From contig NC_134963.1 in the NCBI RefSeq assembly GCF_965638725.1, positions 8,315,501 to 8,379,500 on the forward strand: DNA of 64,000 nt, written 5' to 3'. This DNA is from Aptenodytes patagonicus. Lineage: Eukaryota; Chordata; Aves; Sphenisciformes; Spheniscidae. Under the pieces are notes generated by a model, which worked only from the letters and a program-made list of their open reading frames with translations, was not told the DNA's origin and searched no databases. Each line of letters starts with the position of its first letter. Position 1 is the stretch's first letter. Both the position numbers and the translations under genes were made by a program. Positions 46,001 to 56,490 of the stretch are shown piece after piece.

Positions 46001-49000
46001 AGAATATCCGTGAGGAGCCGATTCATATCCTCAACATTGCGCTCCGCTGGGCTGACCACATGGAAGACGAGAAGCTGGTGCCTGTCTTCAGAGCCTTTGC
46101 CCAGTCCAAGGTCTGTCACTGGGGCCAGACCCCCTTTTTGCAGAGCCGGCAAGCCAGGGCACTGTAACCCAAGGCACTGCCTCATCTCCATGGGGCACTC
46201 CCCAAAACGCTGCACCCTACGGCAGCCGCTTGGGTTTTGTTTGCTCCCTCAGTGGAGATGTTTAAGCTCTCATGACTGGTGGAGTCTTCTGTTTCTGTGT
46301 AGAAAAATGTCCTCGTTGACTGTGGTCTCCGGAGAATCACATTTCTCATTGCCCAGCAGGTGAGCGCAGACTGAGGCACCGACAGACAGAGTAACTTTAG
46401 ACACATTGTGCTTCTGCCTCCCTAAAATGCCTAGAAACATCTATAAGTACCTTACAGGCGTAGCATTGAGTGATGGATGTACCTACTGTTCATCAGGAGC
46501 TGGGAATTAATTAATGAGGGATTCAATGAGTGATTTATCTCCTGTATTATCCTTTATGCTGCTAATGTCTCCAGTAACATGTGGTTCCTGCATGGTCGCT
46601 CCATAGCTTTAAGCTGCCTTTAAAAGGCATTGATTACTCCCAGCTCTTTTCCCTTTCGGGGAGGAGGAAGCCTGCAAGGTTTTTACTTCTTAATGAATTC
46701 ACTGAAAATCAGAAAAATCCTCTTAATGCCAGGATTATTCATGTTGTCCTCTCTCTCCCCTTTGCTCTAGAGAGAATTCCCCAAGTTTTTCACGTTCAGA
46801 GCCAGGGACGAGGTAAGAGCCGTGGTTAGAGCAGAGTCCATCTGGCACTGGCTGACCGGCCGCTCGCTCACCCCTCCGTGCTGCGCCAGTTTGCAGAGGA
46901 CCGCATCTACCGGCACCTGGAGCCGGCGCTGGCCTTCCAGCTGGAGCTGAGCCGCATGCGCAACTTCGACCTGATGGCCATTCCCTGCGCCAATCACAAG
47001 ATGCACCTCTACCTGGGGGCTGCCAAGGTGCAGGCAGGCGCCGAGGCCACCGACTACCGCTTCTTCATCCGTGCCATAGTGCGCCACTCGGACCTCATCA
47101 CCAAGGCAAGGCGGCGCCGGGTCCCCCGGGCGCGCGGGCAGAGGTGGGTGCATTTCAGGTGCAGGGGTTGCTCTGGCTGCCCCTGAGCCACCCGGTGCAC
47201 CACAGGAGGCTTCCTTCGAGTACCTGCAGAACGAGGGCGAGCGGCTGCTCCTGGAGGCGATGGATGAGCTGGAGGTGGCCTTCAACAACACCACCGTCCG
47301 CACCGACTGCAACCACATCTTCCTCAACTTTGTCCCGACAGTTGTCATGGACCCTTCCAAGGTGCATTTCTTGGTGCTCATCTGGGGATGGAGGTTGCGT
47401 CGTCCCCCCATGCTCAGTACCACTGCACAGACAGGCAGTCACCCCCCACGCTGGCTATCAGACCCAGTCCTGTCCAGTGCCCACCCGACCCTGGATGGGG
47501 GTTGGATTCGGCAGCCCCAGAGGCTCCTGCAGCTTAATTTCTGTGTCAGACCTTCACTGTGGGCTGTTTGCTGGGAAGGTGCTGAGATTTCACACTTTGC
47601 AATGACCAGGGCTTTTTGTACAGATTTGGACAAGCAGGCAGTTCACTGGAGGGCACAAGGGTGGGTGACAGGCTCTTCCCCCAGGCAGTGAGCAGTCTGA
47701 AGGAGTGGGGCTGTGTCCGTTTAGGAGGATGTGGGGCACTGTCTTTCCTTCTCCCCAGTGGTGGCAGCACCAGCTCCCAGGGATGGAGGGATGGAGAGAG
47801 GGAAGGGGCTTGCCCAAAGCAAATCTGAAATGGCTGTTTGGGGTGGAGATACAACGGGGCTGCTCCAGCCTTGGCATCGGGGACAGTGGTGTCCCCAGGG
47901 CCACAGACCCATCCATGTGCTGTCCCGTGCCCAGATTGAGGAGTCGGTCCGGTCCATGGTGATGCGCTATGGCAGCCGCCTCTGGAAGCTGCGGGTCCTG
48001 CAGGCCGAGGTGAAGATCAACATCCGCCTGACGCCCACTGCCACCGCCATCCCCATCCGCCTCTTCCTGACCAATGAGTCCGGCTACTACCTGGACATCA
48101 GCCTCTACAAGGAAGTGAGGGACCCCAGCACCGGCAGCGTGAGTAACTGCAGGCAGTGGCTGCAAACGGGAACCCAACCACGACTGCTTGAGCAGCTATC
48201 AGCTACAGCAAAGCTTTGGGGTGGTTTCTGCAAAAATCCTTGTGCACCTGCAGTGCTGGTCTGTCCCAGAGCCCCCGGGACTGCAGCAGCATTCCCAGGG
48301 CTGGCCCGGTTTCACTCCCCTCTGTGCTGCATCCAGTTGGGCACCTCGGGGTGATGCTTTGCTCCAAAATGGTGCTGAGCCCCAGGGGTGTTGCTGGTGC
48401 GTAGTTGCGCAGTTTTTGGTCTGGGAGGTGAAGGTCAGTGTTAGGGTGTTACTGGTACTTGCAGCACAGCAGTGTTGCACTCTGTCCCCTCAATGGCAGA
48501 GTGGAGTGGAAAATCATATTGTTTGGTCGAGTAGTGCCACAGGCATGAGCATTTAGGACGAGAGGAAATGGCCTCAAGTTGCGCCAGGGGAGGTTTAGAT
48601 TGGACATGAGGAAAAATTTCTTCACCGAAAGGGTTGTCAAGCATTGGAAGAGGCTGCCCAGGGAAGTGGTTGAGTCCCCATCCCTGGAGGTATTTAAAAG
48701 ACGTGTAGATGCAGCACTTAGGGACATGGTTTAGTGGGCATGGTGGTGTTGGGTTGACGGTTGGACTCCATGATCTTAGAGGTCTTTTCCAACCTTAATG
48801 ATCCTGTGATTCTATGATCTTGGCCAGGCAAAGCTCAGCAGCGCTCCAGCCCTGTGGGGCTCTTGCAACTTAGCATTGCAGAGAGGACTCACCCGCATGC
48901 TGAGGAAAGGCAGCCAACACTCTGCCCTTCTCTCCAGATCATGTTTCAGTCATATGGGGACAAGCAAGGGCCACAGCATGGGATGCTCATCAACACTCCA

Positions 49001-52000
49001 TACGTCACCAAGGACCTGCTTCAGGCCAAGCGGTTCCAGGCGCAGTCCTTGGGCACCACCTATGTGTATGATTTCCCTGAGATGATCAGACAGGTGAGTC
49101 CGGCTGAGCAGAAAGAGGCTCCAAATTATTGCATTTGCTTTTCTTCCTCACCCTTCCCAGATATTCCCATCTGGGGAAGACTCCTCTCCCCTCAGCTGGC
49201 AAATAAGCCCAAGCCCCAACATTTTTGGTTATGTGAAGCATTTCTAAACTGATTCCTAGCTCTTGCAAATTGCTGTAGTCACACTTGTGGAGGACGTGAA
49301 CCAGAAAGCCCCGTGCAAGGAGGTCTGCAGCAGGGTGGGGGCTCTAATGCAAAATTTTGCTCACCCCAAGTCCCAGCCTGCTGCAGAAGTGTGCGTCTAC
49401 GCTCGGCAATAGCCTTGGAGCTGCTGCACCCCATGCTTTCAGCTCATCCTGTGCGCGGTGTCTCTGCAGGCTCTCTTCAAGCTGTGGGGCTCCTCAGAGC
49501 TGTATCCCAAGGACATCCTGACGTACACTGAGCTGGTGCTGGACTCACAGGGACACCTCGTGCAGATGAACAGGGTCCCTGGAGGGAACGAGGTAGCGGG
49601 GGATGATCTGGGAATGGGGCGAAAGAGAGGGGCAGGGGGAAGCTGTGCTGCAGCAGGTGGGAATGGCTTGTGGCTTCCCCAGTCTGGCTGTGTTTAAAGC
49701 CCGGGAGATGCTCCTCAAGCAAATGTTTTGTCTGTTGATGCAGTCTGCATCTCGGACCCATTTCTCTGGAGGAGCCTGCCCTGTGACCTTGTGCTGTTTT
49801 GGGGCAGGTGGGGATGGTTGCTTTCAAAATGAAGCTGAAGACCCCCGAGTATCCGAAAGGCCGGGACATCGTGCTCATCTGCAACGACATCACGCACAAG
49901 ATTGGCTCCTTTGGGCCGGAGGAGGACCTGGTCTTCCTGCGGGCCTCGGAGCTGGCACGGGCTGAAGGCATCCCCCGCATCTACATCGCCGCCAACAGCG
50001 GCGCCCGCATCGGCTTTGCTGACGAGATAAAGCACATGTTCCAGGTGGCCTGGGTGGACCCTGCGGACCCCTACAAGGTGTGTGGGCACCTCCACTCCTG
50101 CCATCACAGCAAATAACAGAGGACTTATTTGGGGAAGGAAGGACCAGAGCTAAACTGGGACACAAAACTGTGGGATCAGTGCTGGGGGGTGAGCACACAT
50201 GTGCTTCCACTGCTATGGGGATGGTTCCCTCCGCTTTCCCCAGCGGGATGGAGATAAAGGTGCCAGTGCTGGCACGGCTGCTCTGTCTAGACCTGGTCCC
50301 TGAGCCACTGTTGATGCATGGGGCAGGTTTGGGTTGGCTTTGGAGAGGGGCTGTGTCCCACATAAGTGTGTGCACGGGGGGCTCCACAACTTATCCTCCT
50401 CCTCTTTATTTCCAGGGGTTCAAGTACCTGTACCTGACTCCCCAGGACTACACGAGGATCAGTGCCATGAACTCAGTGCATTGTGAGCACGTGGAGGATG
50501 AGGGAGAGTCCAGGTGAGCCCAGCTATCCCATGGGGCACACAGAGCCACCCCGAGCCTTGCCCTGCATCCCCGTCGGGACGCAGCTCCTACGTCCTGGCT
50601 CAGCATCCTGCCAGACACATCACGCAAGTGAGTGCTTCCCCCTGTCCTGCCCATGCCACCGTGGCTCTGCTTTCCCCGCAGGTACGTCCTCCTGGACATC
50701 ATCGGCAAGGACAACGGATTTGGGGTGGAAAACCTGAGAGCCGCCGGTACCATCGCTGGGGAGTCCTCTCGCGCTTACGATGAAATAGTGACCATCAGCA
50801 TGGTACAGCTATGGGTCCTTCCCCTGCTCCACTCCTCCCCTCTCTCCTACTTGCTTTTAAGGTCACCCTGGGGGGAATAACAGGATGCAACAAGCGACCT
50901 GGTGTAACTCCTGCAGAGCATCATTCTCCTGGTGCTCACGGACTCTGCTGCAGCCCTGTCTCCCCAGTAACCCCGTGTGTCCTTGTGTGTGTGCCCAGGT
51001 GACCTGTCGTGCCATTGGGATTGGCGCGTACCTGGTGAGGCTGGGCCAGCGTGTCATCCAAGTGGAGAACTCCCACATCATCCTCACTGGCGTCACAGCT
51101 CTCAATAAGGTACCGTGCTCCGGCCGCATGTTCTCCCTGGCACTGTCCCTCATGCCACTACATGCGTGGGCTCCTTCCCTGTCCCATGGGAAGAGGTGGC
51201 AGTTCCCTGCACGTCACCTCATGGGACCTGTCTGGAGGAGACGCAGGGGAACTGCGACTGGGCTTGTCTCACTGAGAATCGAGAGAATGCCACCCTGCAG
51301 CTATTTGGTATTTCTTTAGGGGCCAGTTCATGGCGCATCGCTCCTGGAGCAGGGCGGGATGGCAGAGCTGCCACAGGGACTGTTTGACTCTGGTCCCAGG
51401 GGCAGGACCCATCTCTGGTCAGATTCGCACTGGTTTGAGCTGATTTGAAACCTGCTTAGCTAAACCGATGTACTTGTGGGTCCCTTTAGGTGTCTAAAGC
51501 AGAGTCCTTTTGCTTTAACATCACCCTGGCAGGCAGAGGTGGAAATTCAGCCCCAAACCAGAGGGAATGTGCCTGTACAGAGGTTTGACTTAACAAACAG
51601 AGCAAGGAGGAGTGGCTCCTGTGTTAGCAGAGACCGATCTGTGTTTCTGTTAATAATTCTGGCAAGGTGTTGGGACGTGAAGTTTACACATCCAATAACC
51701 AGCTGGGAGGCGTGCAGATCATGCACAATAATGGTGTTTCCCATGTCACCGTCCCGGATGACTTTGAGGGGGTCTACACCATCCTGCAGTGGCTCTCGTA
51801 CATACCCAAGGTAGGAGGGCACTGCAGGATGGCGGTGTGGGGTGTTACCCCATGCCTGGCTGGTGACCTGCCCTTCGGGGCTCTCCCTTGCAGGATAACC
51901 AGAGCCCGGTGCCTGTCACTGCCATAAGTGACCCCATCGAAAGAGAAATCGATTTTGTCCCTTCCAAAGTCCCCTACGACCCCAGGTGGATGCTGGCAGG

Positions 52001-55000
52001 GAGACCCCATCCAAGTAAGTGAGGGCAACCCGAAACTTCTGCAGTAATGCTCCCAAACATATCTTGCAGCTGCAAACCCCCTGTCCTGGTGCAGAAGGTG
52101 CTTTTTGTTGTGGGTTGGTGCACAGGGAGCCTTTCAGTGCTCACCATTGCGCCGCTCTGCTTTTTCCTGTGCTCTGCAGCTCTCAAGGGGACCTGGCAGA
52201 GTGGTTTCTTCGACCAGGGCAGCTTCCTGGAGATCATGAGGCTGTGGGCTCAGACAGTTGTGGTTGGCAGAGCGAGGTACTGCCAGGAGCTGGGGGTGGA
52301 GCCCCGGAGCAGAGAGCGATGCGGGGAGGCTGCATGCACACTCAAGCCCTGGCCATGGCACTGCTTTTGGGATGGTGGTGGGGGGAACCTCTCTGGTGGG
52401 GCTGGGGTGCAGCGTGGAGGGGAACTGGCCTCTGCTGAGGCCACCCTGCCTCACTGCAGGCTGGGAGGTCTCCCGGTGGGTGTCATTGCTGTTGAGACCC
52501 GCACTGTGGAGGTGACGATACCTGCGGACCCTGCCAACCCGGACTCAGAGGCGAAGGTGCGTGGGGAGACCTTAGTGCGGCCCAGAGGCAGTCGGGAAGA
52601 GGCTGGAGGGGAGAGCAGGGAAAAAACTTAGTGTAATCCTTTGGCATGTCTTGATTTTCCTTAAAGACTGGTGAAATCAAGGGTGCTTGGTCAGTTTGTT
52701 TTCTTCCAGCTTTTGCACATATGTGCCACCAACCTGCCAGCGCGGTGTGCCGGGAAGCACCGGCACTGGTCTCGGCACTGCTGCTTGCCATCTTTTGCAG
52801 ATAATCCAGCAGGCCGGGCAGGTCTGGTTTCCAGATTCTGCTTTTAAAACGGCCCAGGCTATTCGGGACTTCAACCGGGAGCATCTCCCACTGATGATCT
52901 TCGCCAACTGGCGAGGCTTCTCCAGCGGCATGAAAGGTACCCATGCTTGGGGTGCCCAGATCCCCATGCCGTGACATACTGCCGGCACTCCTGCCACCCC
53001 ACGGGGTCCTGGGATCACCCAGCCTACCAGGGTCCTGCCTGCACCACTCTGAGATGTGGGGTTGGGCTGGGGAGGTGACGGGGCATCGCCAGGACCCAGG
53101 TCCCAGGGCTTGGTGGCTTCCTGCTGGGCTGTTTTTTGGGGTGCTTGTTTGGTCTTCCAATGGAGAAGGTGGCTTTGGGCAGCTAGGAGGAGGCAAGGGG
53201 CAATAGCCTGGCGCATGGCAGTCACAGCACCCAGCCACTGAGTCCCTTTGGCTTTCAGACATGTACGACCAAATGCTGAAGTTCGGCGCCTTCATTGTTG
53301 ATAGCCTCCGGGATTTTAAGCAGCCTGTCCTGGTCTACATCCCGCCACACGCAGAGCTGCGGGGAGGCTCCTGGGTGGTCATTGACTCCACCATCAACCC
53401 CCTGTACGTGGAGCTCTACGCGGACAAGGAGAGCAGGTCAGTGTCCAAAATACATGTGCATCCTCCGCAGCCCAAGGGCAGAGAAATGAGAGCCGGTGCA
53501 TGGGGTCTGCAGTGTCATAGTCCTGCTGGCAGAGACCTCCAGTCACTTGAGGTGTGTATTTTTTACCATTGAGTTAATCAAAGCCATCAGCTAAAAGTTC
53601 CAGGGCTCTTACAGAGCAGCGTGGCAGGTATCTCCTTGGGGATATACTCCTGCATCCAGCGAAGGCTGCAGGCGAGTAAAACATGGTTCTGGGGGTCAGG
53701 AGGCCTTTTCTCTAATCTGAATTAATTCACTTGGAGCAAGCTGTAAGGAGTGGGATAAACAAGAATCCCAGACTGGAAACAAAACCCTTTTAGGTTTTCT
53801 CTCTCCCTAATTCTTAGAAGAGAGAGTTGCCTGGATCTCTTGTCCCAGAATATATTCTCCCGTGCAGACCAGTCCCTGCTTTACCAAACTTTCCTTCCAG
53901 GGGAGGCATTTTGGAGCCTGGAGGAACAGTGGAGATCAAGTTCAGAAAGAAAGATTTGGTGAAGACCATGAGAAGGATCGATACGGTCTATGCCAAGCTC
54001 GTCGAGCAGCTGGGTAAGGGAAGGGCGTTTCAGCTTGTGGGCATTGGTAGCAGTAAGTTAAAACATGAGGCTCAAACACCATGGTGGCAACCATCAGGAA
54101 ATCCTTTAGTGTTCCTCTGTGAAAATTCTTTATGACTTTTCTGATGGTGGAGCCTGCCAAGGGGATGTGGTGGTACTTTAAAACACCTGTATCTCCTGGG
54201 GGCTTTGTAAATGGTGCTGCACTTTTCTCCCATGCTTTGAGATGAAGAATGGCAATGGCCATGCTGAATCGGTACCTAATGAGATGACACAGTCATTACA
54301 GAGCTGCACAGAGGCTGCCATTAATGCGCTGGGTCTCCTTTCGCCCTGTGATCGGCTCCTGCCTGGGGCGGATGGCGGGGCTCCTCCACCCTGCTAAAAC
54401 ACGGTCCCACAAAGTCATTGCAAATGCCACCTCCCACCTCTCTTGTGGCAGGCACTGAACACGGTGCAGCCCCTTCGTGGGCATGGCTTTCTGTGGCTGG
54501 GCTCTGGGCAGGGGTGTAAATGTGCCAAAGCAAAGGGACATGACGCTGGGTGCCCCATTTCCCGGCGGGGGTGGCTGATGTAGGAGCACAGAGCGGAACC
54601 CAGACCCCGCGGTGGCCTGTGGACCCCGTCACAGGGGCGGCGGGTGGGCTGCTCAGCATGGCGTGTCCCACAGGGACCCCCGAGCTGTCCGAGGTGCAAC
54701 GCAGGGAGCTGGAGAAGCAGCTCAAGGCCCGGGAGGAGCTCCTCCTGCCCGTGTACTACCAGGTGGCTGTGCACTTCGCCGACCTGCATGACACCCCGGG
54801 CCGCATGCAGGAGAAAGGCGTCATCACGGTGAGCCAGGGCATCGGTGGGAAGGGGCTTGGACCAGGGAGTTTGGCAGTGGTGGCACGAAGGTGGGAAGCA
54901 AAGTCCCCTCCCGGGGGTCTGGGCTGCAGCTCAATGTGCTGTTCCTGCCCTGGGTGCTGCTCTGCTCAGGCCTGGCAGAGCTGCCTTCAAACCCGCCGGT

Positions 55001-56326
55001 GTGAGCTGTGAGCAAGCAGTCGCTGCACATCAGCTCCTCTTCTTTCTGCAAAGACGAACCCGGGCTCTGGCCCCATTTCTGCAGGACATCCTGGAGTGGA
55101 AGAACGCCCGCTCCTTCCTCTACTGGCGGCTGCGACGGCTGCTGCTGGAGGAGGTGGTGAAGGCGGAGGTCCTGAAGGCGAACAGCGAGCTGAGCCACAT
55201 CCACATCCAGTCCATGCTGCGGCGCTGGTTCATGGAGACGGAAGGAGCCGCGAAGGTACCCCCAGCCCCGGCTTCCCGAGGCATCCCTGTGGTCAGGGGG
55301 ATCCCAAGGACTGTCACCTCGCTCTCCTGTTGCTTGGCTGTTTCCTTCGTGCCTCCCTGAGGGTTTAAACATGCAATGGGAATTACCATTCTGCAGCCTG
55401 TGCCAGGGTGGGCAGCTGAGCAGCCCTGAGCCTGGGGCTGTCTCTTCAAAGCAGGTGACCTCAGTTGGATGCTGGTGCTCAGCGGTAGCAAGGTGGCCCC
55501 CAAAAAACACGGGTCTCCTAATTTTCTACCATCAGACAGGGCTGCCCAGGGCAGAAGAGAGATTTGGGGTCTTTGCATTTGAGCTGCTCTCAAGTGCAAG
55601 TGCCATGACACACACATCGCCATGTCAGTCCTGTGCTGGCTGAGCTGGGAAGTGAGGGTGTGCAAAGGAAACATATTTTACCTTAACTTCTTGCATTTTC
55701 AACAGTCCACGAAGCTTTCCCCAGTTTCGATTTCCAGACTGAACCTTTTCCCCAGTGGCTGTTACATGGGAGGGGGTGTGTGTGCCATGCTGTGCCATAT
55801 GTGCAGGACTGAGAAGAAAAATCCCATTGCCTGGTTGTGTCATGGGAGGAAAAAGCCCAAGGATGCAGCAGAAAGGGGGGGCTCAGGCTGTGCAGGCAGC
55901 AGGACCCCCTGCCCACGGTGCTGCTCTCCCCAGGGCTACCTCTGGGACAACAACCAGGTGGTGGTGGAGTGGCTGGAGAAGCACATGCAAGAGGACGACA
56001 GCACCCAGTCGGCCATCTGGGAGAACATCAAGTACTTGAAGCGGGACTACATGCTCAAGCACATCCGGAGGTGAGCGGCTGCGGGAGCTGGGATGCGAAG
56101 GGCAATGCTGTCCCCTGGGTTGAGGACAGTGGGTGGTGGAGATGAGGCAGTTCTTGCTTCAGCCCCTGAGGCAGCTGCCCTCTCCTGTCTGCCTTGCAGC
56201 TTGGCCCAAGCCAACCCTGAGGTGGCCATGGACTGCATCATCCAGATGGCTCAGCACATCACCCGTGCACAGAAGGCCCAGGTTGCCCGTCTCCTGTCGA
56301 CGGTGGATAATGATGTCCCATCTTGA
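30647..56326 (+). CDS. ACACB: Acetyl-CoA carboxylase 2 (ACC-beta), complete, 52 coding exons
   Basis: Biotin enzyme of the mitochondrial outer membrane that carboxylates acetyl-CoA with ATP and bicarbonate; its malonyl-CoA blocks CPT1 and so fatty-acid oxidation. The 52 coding exons sum to 7143 nt, 2380 aa (human 2458), with no frameshift or internal stop; block-by-block exon lists are given in the following entries. Domain order: hydrophobic anchor (1-18), AMPK-site segment, biotin carboxylase (about 181-683), biotinyl domain (about 806-882, Lys851), central region, carboxyltransferase (about 1617-2267). The hydrophobic N-terminus and the match to human ACACB mark it as ACC2, not ACACA. Introns are mostly 75-700 bases; intron 1 is 3.4 kb. 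All are GT-AG except a GC donor at 47106. Flanked by UNG and FOXN4 as in mammals. Confidence 0.97.
31798..31853. repeat. Alternating TGCA-rich simple repeat
   Basis: Degenerate repeat of catgtgcacg, tgcatgcac and ttgcac units. Runs of alternating purine and pyrimidine have Z-DNA potential. Located in ACACB intron 1. Confidence 0.7.
32232..32834 (+). promoter_or_regulatory. ACACB: E-box and MEF2-site cluster in ACACB intron 1
   Basis: CAGCTG (32232-32237) lies seven bases before TTATAAATAA (32245-32254); TTAAAAATAA follows at 32305-32314 and, on the other strand, CTATAAATAA at 32825-32834. All three ten-mers fit the MEF2 consensus YTAWWWWTAR. ACC2 is the muscle and heart form of the enzyme, so a myogenic enhancer or alternative promoter is plausible; this is inference. 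Confidence 0.45.
34488..34620 (+). other. ACACB: ACACB exon 2: AMPK phosphorylation site
   Basis: Continues exon 1 in phase 2 to give [10 protein letters not shown]. By family comparison Ser144 is the AMPK site (human Ser222): Ile at -5, Arg at -4 and Leu at +4 keep the AMPK consensus. The remainder, [22 protein letters not shown], leads into the biotin carboxylase. The exon ends at a weak donor, aag/gtcttt. Confidence 0.9.
35115..39594 (+). other. ACACB: ACACB exons 3-13: biotin carboxylase domain
   Basis: Exons 35115-35253, 35535-35644, 35823-35904, 36387-36485, 36802-36911, 37172-37282, 37466-37675, 37924-38094, 38399-38560, 38805-38968 and 39444-39594. They begin with [20 protein letters not shown] and hold the ATP-grasp glycine loop [10 protein letters not shown] (379-388) and the active-site stretch [10 protein letters not shown] (502-511). 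This half carboxylates biotin using ATP and bicarbonate. All joins are in phase and the sequence follows human ACACB without gaps. Confidence 0.95.
39675..41697 (+). other. ACACB: ACACB exons 14-18: linker and biotinyl (BCCP) domain
   Basis: Exons 39675-39778, 40433-40514, 41037-41182, 41260-41410 and 41563-41697. The last two encode the swinging biotinyl domain, from [20 protein letters not shown] to the biotin site. The biotin lysine is residue 851 in EVMKIIMTL. The residue after the lysine is Ile (codon atc), where the family motif is normally Met-Lys-Met. Between these exons the introns hold only unremarkable GC-rich sequence. Confidence 0.95.
42804..42875 (+). repeat. Tandem repeat of about 14 bases in ACACB intron 20
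   Basis: About five decaying copies of ttttatgcctgtgt, drifting to tttatatttgtgtt, then a T run. AT-rich in an otherwise GC-rich gene. Confidence 0.75.
44051..44100 (+). repeat. C-rich tandem repeat in ACACB intron 24
   Basis: Repeats of cccctgtccccatccctgtc type units just before the acceptor of exon 25 (44127), so part of its pyrimidine tract is repeat-derived. Confidence 0.65.
48545..48820 (+). mobile_element. CR1 LINE 3' fragment in ACACB intron 35
   Basis: Forward-oriented CR1 3' end: gcctcaagttgcgccagggg at the left, then ttcttcaccgaaagggttgt, the gtttagtgggcatggtg segment and the terminal gtgattctatgat. 5'-truncated to about 275 bases. Antisense open frames here reflect the element, not a gene. 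It lies in the 800-base intron before exon 36. Confidence 0.9.
48938..56326 (+). other. ACACB: ACACB exons 36-52: carboxyltransferase domain and C-terminus
   Basis: Exons 48938-49093, 49470-49592, 49808-50077, 50416-50513, 50682-50802, 50999-51109, 51667-51810, 51894-52014, 52180-52276, 52460-52556, 52801-52936, 53259-53436, 53901-54013, 54674-54828, 55085-55255, 55934-56070 and 56200-56326. This half moves the carboxyl group to acetyl-CoA. Visible hallmarks are [19 protein letters not shown] and [20 protein letters not shown] in the N-lobe and [17 protein letters not shown] in the C-lobe. The stop is tga at 56324-56326. The final exon (residues [13 protein letters not shown] onward) diverges more from human. 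Confidence 0.95.
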
Positions 56327-56490
56327 GCCGGTGGCCGGCGGCGTGCAGGGCAGGAGGGGCACTGGGACACGCTGCTGCTCAGAGGGCAGACCTTACCTCC
56401 CCACCTGGTTCGTCAGCCCTCAAACTGAAGCCTGGGACTCCTACTTGTGTGCCTAAATAAAGGACGCCAGTGTTTGTATTTTAAGCCATG
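56327..56490 (+). terminator. ACACB: ACACB 3'UTR and poly(A) signal
   Basis: AATAAA at 56456-56461, 130 bases after the stop, followed by the GT-rich gtgtttgtattttaa. Further AATAAA copies at 56868-56873 and 57615-57620 could extend the UTR. Confidence 0.7.

Larger units (their letters stand above)
42221..48138 (+). other. ACACB: ACACB exons 19-35: central region
   Basis: Exons 42221-42367, 42485-42673, 43029-43129, 43214-43302, 43383-43507, 43925-44038, 44127-44240, 44640-44729, 44836-44954, 45210-45347, 45812-45911, 46003-46110, 46303-46359, 46771-46812, 46890-47105, 47206-47361 and 47935-48138. They encode the helical central region unique to eukaryotic ACCs, which positions the two active sites and takes part in polymer formation. 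The exon ending at 47105 has a GC donor (aag/gcaagg). Confidence 0.94.

Noticed and set aside
48449-48727. Minus-strand frame of 92 codons in ACACB intron 35
   Set aside because: It is the antisense of a CR1 3' fragment; a similar frame appears in the other copy near 7113.
35082-55510. Many long antisense and out-of-frame ORFs across ACACB
   Set aside because: All overlap or border the 52 exons and intron sequence of ACACB; none has a coherent family signature.
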